This document shows, piece after piece, positions 5,756-9,910 of a DNA stretch of 9,910 nt. The translations under genes and the position numbers were made by a program. The notes under the pieces were generated by a model. It saw nothing but the letters and a program-made list of their open reading frames with translations, was not told the origin of the DNA and ran no database searches. Within the stretch, counting starts at the first letter, position 1; the number at the start of each line of letters is the position of its first letter. Where the stretch lies: contig JBLINY010000145.1 of NCBI GenBank assembly GCA_047638695.1, positions 1 to 9,910 on the forward strand. Direction: 5' to 3'. Origin of the DNA: JAHECQ01 sp047638695 (GTDB taxonomy: Bacteria > Actinomycetota > Acidimicrobiia > Acidimicrobiales > SZUA-35).

Positions 5756-7656
5756 TCACGAGTCAGGCTGCCCGTCGTCGGGGTGCCGACGGCAGGTCCG
5801 GCGCGGCGCTCACGCTCGGCGCTCTCGGCGTCGTCTTTGGCGACATCGGCACCAGCCCCATCTATGCCCTTCGTGAGTCTCTAGCTGGCGAACATGACTT
5901 GACCGTCGACGAAGCGAGCGTGCTCGGGGTGCTCTCGACGATGCTGTGGTCGCTCATTCTTGTTGTCACCGTCAAATACCTGCTGATCGTGATGCGAGCC
6001 GACAACCATGGTGAAGGCGGCATCCTGGCTCTGGCGTCGCTCGTCACTGGTACACCATCAGTGGTAGGCGAACGACGGTCAGCCAGACCCCTCCTACTGC
6101 TCGGATTGTTTGGGACGGCGCTGCTGTACGGCGATGGCATGATCACCCCCGCCATCTCGGTGCTGTCTGCAGCCGAAGGCCTTGAGGTTGTTGCCCCCTC
6201 GCTCCACCGATGGATCGTGCCGATCGTCATTGTCATCCTCGTTGGTCTTTTTGCTATTCAACACCGAGGCACCGAGGCGATCGGCCGGCTCTTTGGCCCA
6301 GTAATGGTGCTCTGGTTCAGCGTCATCGGACTCCTCGGCCTGGTTGAGCTCATCGCAGAACCCGCCGTATTGCGAGCCTTCAGCCCGACGTACGGCATTG
6401 TCTTCTTTGCCAATGGCGGCTTCAAAGGCTTCCTTGTACTCGGATCGGTTTTCCTGGTGGTCACTGGCGGCGAAGCGTTGTACGCCGACATGGGCCACTT
6501 TGGCAGGCGACCAATTCAGTCGGCGTGGTTCGCCATCGTGCTCCCCGCTCTGATTCTGAATTACTTCGGACAGGGAGCCCGCCTGCTTTCGGATCCCTCC
6601 GCGATCGAGAATCCGTTTTTCCTGTTGGCTCCGACATGGGGGCAGTGGCCACTGACCATATTGGCCACCATGGCAACGATCATCGCCTCCCAGGCGCTGA
6701 TATCGGGAGCCTTCTCACTCACGGCCCAGGCAATCAATCTCGACTACCTGCCGAGAATGCGAGTGGTCCAAACGTCGAGTCATCATCGAGGACAGGTCTA
6801 CGTTCCCGCGGTCAACTGGTTCCTTCTCGGGGCGTGTGTCTGCCTCGTCTTGGCCTTTCGGTCATCGACCAACCTGGCCGCCGCCTATGGCGTCGCGGTG
6901 ACGCTGACCATGGTCATCACGACCCTCCTTGTCGCATCGGTGGCACGAAACCGGTGGTCGTGGTCACGGGCAAGGACGGGGCTCGTAGTCGCTCCACTTC
7001 TCGTGATCGACCTTGGCTTTGCCACCGCCAACATCTTCAAGATTCCGGCCGGCGGCTGGGTCCCGCTCGTAGTCGGACTGGCGGGATTCACGATCTTTAC
7101 TACGTGGCATCACGGCCGTCAGCTGGTTGCCGGCCGGATAGAGAGAAAGTCCCTAACGATTCCCAACTTCGTTGCCGGACTGGCAAATAAACCGCCGCAC
7201 CGCCACCCCGGAACGGGCGTGTACTTCCACCGCACACCGGGCCGAGTGCCCCCTGGATTACTCGCCAATCTCCGTCACAACGATTCGCTCCACGAGGCCG
7301 TTGTGATGCTCTCTGTCACCACTACAGATCGGCCTCGTGTCCTCACGGCGCAGCGCGATCGCGTGATCGCACACGGTGACGGGTTCTTCGAACTCGAGAT
7401 GCGCTATGGCTTCCAAGAACTACCCGACATCGGAACAGACTTGCGCTCGCTGCTCGTCGACAGTCTCAACTTTGACGGGGACTCAACGACGTTCTTCATG
7501 GGCCGAGAGCGGATCGAAGCGACCGAGCAACCCGGAATGACGCGCTGGAGGGAGCGGCTCTTTGCGTACATGAGCCGCAACGCTGGCGACCCGTCTGCCC
7601 ATTTTGGGCTTCCGTCGGATCGCACACTCGATGTCGGCACACACGTCGAAATCTGA
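5752..7656 (+). CDS. kup: Kup (Trk/HAK/KUP family) low-affinity potassium uptake transporter
   Basis: Potassium:proton symporter in the inner membrane. At 634 residues it is full length against 622 for the E. coli protein. Diagnostic segments appear in order: LGALGVVFGDIGTSPIYALR (22-41), DNHGEGGILAL (84-94), GDGMITPAISVLSAAEGLEV (127-146), TGGEALYADMGHFGRRPIQ (238-256) and LNYFGQGA (269-276). About twelve hydrophobic segments fill residues 20-450. A soluble C-terminal domain follows (~480-634) with VPPGLLANLRHNDSLHEAVV and the typical ending in a Ser-Arg-Asn motif and HFGLPSDRTLDVGTHVEI. The start is GTG 5752, four bases inside the DUF1003 stop; the family core begins about 19 residues later. 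Placement behind two receiver genes suggests potassium uptake is under two-component control distinct from the KdpDE/KdpFABC system (inference). No c-di-AMP riboswitch is recognisable directly upstream, as expected inside an operon. Confidence 0.96.
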   Translation: MITSQAARRRGADGRSGAALTLGALGVVFGDIGTSPIYALRESLAGEHDLTVDEASVLGVLSTMLWSLILVVTVKYLLIVMRADNHGEGGILALASLVTGTPSVVGERRSARPLLLLGLFGTALLYGDGMITPAISVLSAAEGLEVVAPSLHRWIVPIVIVILVGLFAIQHRGTEAIGRLFGPVMVLWFSVIGLLGLVELIAEPAVLRAFSPTYGIVFFANGGFKGFLVLGSVFLVVTGGEALYADMGHFGRRPIQSAWFAIVLPALILNYFGQGARLLSDPSAIENPFFLLAPTWGQWPLTILATMATIIASQALISGAFSLTAQAINLDYLPRMRVVQTSSHHRGQVYVPAVNWFLLGACVCLVLAFRSSTNLAAAYGVAVTLTMVITTLLVASVARNRWSWSRARTGLVVAPLLVIDLGFATANIFKIPAGGWVPLVVGLAGFTIFTTWHHGRQLVAGRIERKSLTIPNFVAGLANKPPHRHPGTGVYFHRTPGRVPPGLLANLRHNDSLHEAVVMLSVTTTDRPRVLTAQRDRVIAHGDGFFELEMRYGFQELPDIGTDLRSLLVDSLNFDGDSTTFFMGRERIEATEQPGMTRWRERLFAYMSRNAGDPSAHFGLPSDRTLDVGTHVEI

Positions 7657-7993
7657 CGAACAAGGCAGGGCGATAGCGATTGCGGGGGATCAGCAGATCG
7701 CGTTCGTTACGCAGCTGGTGTTTGCCGATTGAGGACTCGACGGGTGAACAACACCCGCTCAAAACCCTGGATCAGGCAGCGAGGGATAATGGCGTGAACT
7801 GCGAGATCGGCGTCAATGTTCGGGAGAACCCGCGCTCGGGCGTTGGCTCGCCAGTCCAAGGTGAGGCTTGCCCGCTCGGTGCCATCGCGAACTCGTGGTC
7901 CAGCGAGAATCGAAACTTCCTGATCTCGCGGGAAACCCCAGCGCTGACCTGGCCGGTGCTCGCTGTCGGGAGCGCTGGACAAAGCGGCAAGTT
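7657..7993. other. Gap after kup with one unidentified minus-strand open frame
   Basis: The plus strand has no credible gene. On the minus strand a frame at 7707-7982 (91 residues, TTG start without a visible ribosome-binding site) has coding-like codon use across SILAGPRVRDGTERASLTLD and NIDADLAVHAIIPRCLIQG. I do not recognise it. It lies just downstream of the AstE pseudogene on the same strand and could be a further gene remnant. CGGGTG-AACAA-CACCCG (7741-7757) forms a 6-bp hairpin 85 bases after kup; it lies inside that frame and lacks a T-tract, so a terminator role is uncertain. Confidence 0.4.
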
Positions 7994-8540
7994 TTATGGT
8001 CGCTCTTCGTCGCGTTTGGGTGGTCCGGTCGACACCGATGAGTCAATCTCGCCGACGTGGCATACGGCGCCACCCTGGTTCACCAGCGGATCGAGGTTGA
8101 GACCAACCACAACACCTTGGCTGGAGCGTTGATACGGCTCAGCAGGCGGCCGAACGAATCGTTTATCCGGCCGATCGTCTCTCCCTTCTCAACATAGGTA
8201 CCTGCAGTAACCGAAAGCTGAGCGATGCGGCTCGCCAGGGAGCCCCTCGGCGAGCCGGGGAACGACCGATTCAAGTCACGACAGTCGGGCAGGTAGCGAT
8301 CGCCGGTTGAAAACCCTGACACGTTGACGATGGGAACAAAGAGAAGCGTTCCGCTGAGCGAGAGCCCGTCACATGCTTGGCAAAAGGGAACTCCGTCTCA
8401 CGTTGACTGCCTGGAGGCACCACAATCGAACCGATTGCGAACGGCTGGCAAGTAGTTTCATGGAGTCCTAGATGTTCTGCTGCTTCGTTTGATAGGCGGC
8501 GGATGAGGTCCTGGGGCTGGACCCGGCCGGCGATGCGCAC
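7994..8540 (-). pseudogene. Decayed AstE/AspA (succinylglutamate desuccinylase/aspartoacylase) family gene
   Basis: Three separated pieces of one zinc-dependent carboxypeptidase-like (M14-type) family occur in the correct order. Piece 1 (to ~8365, frame from GTG 8540) contains IGSIVVPPGSQRETEFPFAK, the family's N-terminal beta region. Piece 2, in another frame, has LSGTLLFVPIVNVSGF, then RYLPDCRDLNRSFPGS and GSLASRIA, which is the conserved region with the substrate-binding R-D-L-N-R-S-F-P-G motif. It is followed without a break in frame by the C-terminal domain piece TAGTYVEKGETIGRINDSFG. Piece 3, after a single-base loss near 8116-8121, has VVVGLNLDPLVNQ and then HVGEIDSS, ending at a natural TAA (7994-7996). 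Missing are about 50-60 residues carrying the zinc-binding H-G-D-E motif and well over 100 residues between Ala-Ser-Arg-Ile-Ala and the C-terminal domain (sizes estimated from memory of the family). It cannot encode an active enzyme. A perfect AGGAGG at 8576-8581 has no start codon at proper spacing. Confidence 0.8.
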
Positions 8541-8590
8541 TGCCCCGCTTCCATAGTGACTTCGCTCGCTATGAACCTCCTGACGCAAAC

Positions 8591-8827
8591 GTGCCGAGAA
8601 AGGCGTGGACCGCCGAGACAATATGCTGTTGCAGGGCAACATCAACCCCTGTTGCCTCGGACCCTGTTGCCTCAACCCCTGATGCCGTCGAGGGCACTGT
8701 TTTTTACTGGAGTAACGGCGAACGAGCCACCGAGAACTATCAGTGCCAGTGGCGGCAGCGTGAACTCAACTCTCGATACGGGCAAGCCCATTTGCCCTAC
8801 CCAGCTTGTGGACGGCGGCAATCATGA
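8591..8827 (+). CDS. Doubtful small hypothetical ORF
   Basis: The frame (GTG start, 78 residues) reads through the 15-bp tandem repeat as PVASD-PVAST-PDAVE and then gives NYQCQW followed by a stretch ending PACGRRQ, which recalls a zinc ribbon that has lost two cysteines. It lacks a ribosome-binding site and overlaps the relic IS end. It may simply be a chance frame or a remnant. No function is proposed. Confidence 0.15.
   Translation: MPRKAWTAETICCCRATSTPVASDPVASTPDAVEGTVFYWSNGERATENYQCQWRQRELNSRYGQAHLPYPACGRRQS
8647..8691. repeat. Three tandem 15-bp units
   Basis: Units at 8647-8661, 8662-8676 and 8677-8691 share CCCTGTTGCC (third copy CCCTGATGCC). The repeat ends two bases before the IS6-like terminus at 8693. 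Confidence 0.75.
8693..8718 (+). repeat. Solo IS6-like terminal repeat (relic IS end)
   Basis: Reading rightward it begins GGCACTGTT and, after two further Ts, continues TTACTGGA. Aligned to the IS end at 207 with a single 1-base gap, 21 of 27 positions agree, including blocks of nine and eight identical bases. No transposase lies inward of it; groEL begins about 130 bases to the right. An inverted CAGTGCC occurs at 8741-8747 but no 8-bp target duplication is visible, so this is best read as a relic end. Confidence 0.55.
8780..8797 (-). terminator. Candidate hairpin downstream of groEL
   Basis: GGGCAA and TTGCCC form a perfect 6-bp stem around a 6-base loop, about 50 bases after the groEL stop codon on the minus strand. 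No T-tract follows, so the assignment is by position only. Confidence 0.3.
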
Positions 8828-8845
8828 TTCTGTCGGAGATCACTG

Positions 8846-9910
8846 CTAGCTCCCGTGGGGCTGATCGGCGATGAGACATTCGGTGGTGAGCATCAGGCCA
8901 ACCACCGATGCTGCGTTCTCGAGGGCTGCTCGTGTGACCATGGCGGGGTCGATGATCCCGGCTTTGGTTAGATCTTCGTAGACGTCGGCTACGACGTTGT
9001 ATCCGATCGCTCCGATCTCGTGTTCGACATGTTCGACGACGACGCTTGGGTCGTGGCCGGCGTTGATGGCGATCTGGCGGGTCGGGGCGGCAAGTGCGCT
9101 CCACACGATCCGGGCCCCGGTTGCCTGGTCGGAGTCTTCTTGGCCTCCGGCAAGCTCGGCAACGGCCTCTCGGGCCCGCAATAGCGCGACGCCTCCACCG
9201 GGTACCACACCTTCTTCGATCGCCGCACGGGTTGCCGATATCGCGTCCTCGATGCGGAACTTCAGCTCGGTGAGCTCAACGTCAGTTGCTGCCCCGACCG
9301 CGATCACAGCGACGCCGCCGGAGAGTCTGGCCAGACGTTCCTGGAGCTTCTCCTTGTCGTAGTCGGAGTCGGTGTCGTCGATCTGATGATTGAGTTGGCT
9401 GACTCGGGCTTGGAGGTCGACCGGAGCGCCCGCTCCGTCGACAATTGTCGTGCTGTCCTTCGTTACAACAACCTTGCGGGCCTGTCCCAACAGGTCGAGA
9501 GTCATGGTCTCGAGGCTCAGTCCGATTTCTTCGCTGATTACCTGTCCTCCGGTGAGCACGGCGAGATCGCCGAGCATCTCTTTTCGTCGATCTCCGAAGC
9601 CAGGGGCCTTGACAGCGACAGAGTTGAAGGTGCCACGAATCTTGTTGACAACAAGGGTGGCCAGCGCTTCGGCCTCGACGTCCTCGGCGATGATCGCGAG
9701 CGGCTTACCAGTTTGCATGACCTTCTCTAGCAACGGGAGTAGGTCAGCAACCTTCGAAATCTTGCCCGGGTGCAGAAGGACGTAGCAGTCCTCCATCACG
9801 GTCTCCATCGCTTCTGTGTCGGCCACAAAGTACGGCGAGATAAAACCTTTCTCGAACTGCATCCCTTCGGTGAACTCAAGTTCGATACCGAATGTGTTCG
9901 AGTCTTCGAC
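8846..9910 (-). CDS. groEL: Chaperonin GroEL (60 kDa), C-terminal two-thirds; 5' end outside window
   Basis: Subunit of the ATP-driven double-ring folding chaperone. The frame is open to the right edge and gives 354 residues, corresponding roughly to position 186 onward of a ~540-residue protein. The apical domain is seen in EGMQFEKGFISPYFV, DVEAEALATLVVNKIRGTF and VKAPGFGDRRKEML. The intermediate and equatorial domains show RLSGGVAVIAVGAATDVEL, then IEDAISATRAAIEEGVVPGG (with the conserved catalytic Asp of the E-D-A motif), NAGHDPSVVVEHV, GYNVVADVYEDL and GIIDPAMVTRAALENAASVV. The product ends at ECLIADQPHGS, without the Gly-Gly-Met repeats of the main GroEL or the His-rich tail of actinobacterial GroEL1. 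Missing cpn10 and missing promoter cannot be judged because the 5' side is outside. It could be a secondary, specialised paralogue. Confidence 0.97.
   Translation of the reverse strand, partial: VEDSNTFGIELEFTEGMQFEKGFISPYFVADTEAMETVMEDCYVLLHPGKISKVADLLPLLEKVMQTGKPLAIIAEDVEAEALATLVVNKIRGTFNSVAVKAPGFGDRRKEMLGDLAVLTGGQVISEEIGLSLETMTLDLLGQARKVVVTKDSTTIVDGAGAPVDLQARVSQLNHQIDDTDSDYDKEKLQERLARLSGGVAVIAVGAATDVELTELKFRIEDAISATRAAIEEGVVPGGGVALLRAREAVAELAGGQEDSDQATGARIVWSALAAPTRQIAINAGHDPSVVVEHVEHEIGAIGYNVVADVYEDLTKAGIIDPAMVTRAALENAASVVGLMLTTECLIADQPHGS

Noticed and set aside
7741..7757. 6-bp hairpin after kup as the operon terminator
   Set aside because: No T-tract, and it lies within a possible minus-strand coding remnant, so it is mentioned only under the gap entry.
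7680..8132. Plus-strand 150-residue frame after kup
   Set aside because: It overlaps the AstE pseudogene in antisense and shows no domain or ribosome-binding site.
8693..8747. A 55-bp miniature inverted-repeat element bounded by GGCACTG and CAGTGCC
   Set aside because: Beyond seven bases the two arms diverge and the 8-bp flanks (ccgtcgag and agtggcgg) do not match, so only the left arm is kept, as a relic IS end.

Overview
The window looks like an accessory stress-response and signalling region from a moderately GC-rich actinobacterium. Acidimicrobiia is a plausible class, but this is inferred from family resemblance (GAF/HisKA_3 kinase with an HDDP H-box, DUF1003, YczE-type membrane protein, actinobacterial-style GroEL) and is not proven. 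No rRNA, credible tRNA or CRISPR array is present.

Layout. Bases 1-207 are the right end of an IS6-family insertion sequence: the transposase C-terminus plus a terminal inverted repeat beginning GGCACTGTTGC, as in IS26. On the minus strand follow a soluble GAF sensor histidine kinase (240-1529), a YczE/YitT-like membrane protein (1896-2546, possibly to 2672), a roughly 600-base stretch without a convincing gene, and a double PRC-barrel protein (3147-3944). A divergent intergenic region (3945-4204) holds three perfect inverted repeats. From it a plus-strand operon runs: a NarL-type response regulator (4205-4867), a stand-alone receiver protein (4860-5300), a DUF1003 membrane protein (5309-5755) and a full-length Kup potassium transporter (5752-7656). 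Two of the three junctions overlap and the third has an 8-base gap, so transcription and translation are probably coupled.

Beyond kup lies a decayed zone (7657-8845). It contains a minus-strand pseudogene of the AstE/AspA (succinylglutamate desuccinylase/aspartoacylase) family with two internal deletions and at least one frameshift. It also has a 15-bp tandem repeat and, touching that repeat, a solo sequence that closely matches the IS6 terminus at the other end of the window. The window ends inside a minus-strand groEL gene whose product lacks the usual Gly-Met-rich or His-rich tail.

Working model (inference): the cytosolic kinase and the two receivers form a signalling module that controls ion homeostasis and envelope stress through DUF1003, Kup and possibly the PRC-barrel protein. 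Recombination between IS6-type ends may have shaped the flanks. The most notable points are the receiver-receiver-DUF1003-Kup operon with its structured leader, and the AstE pseudogene beside the relic IS end.
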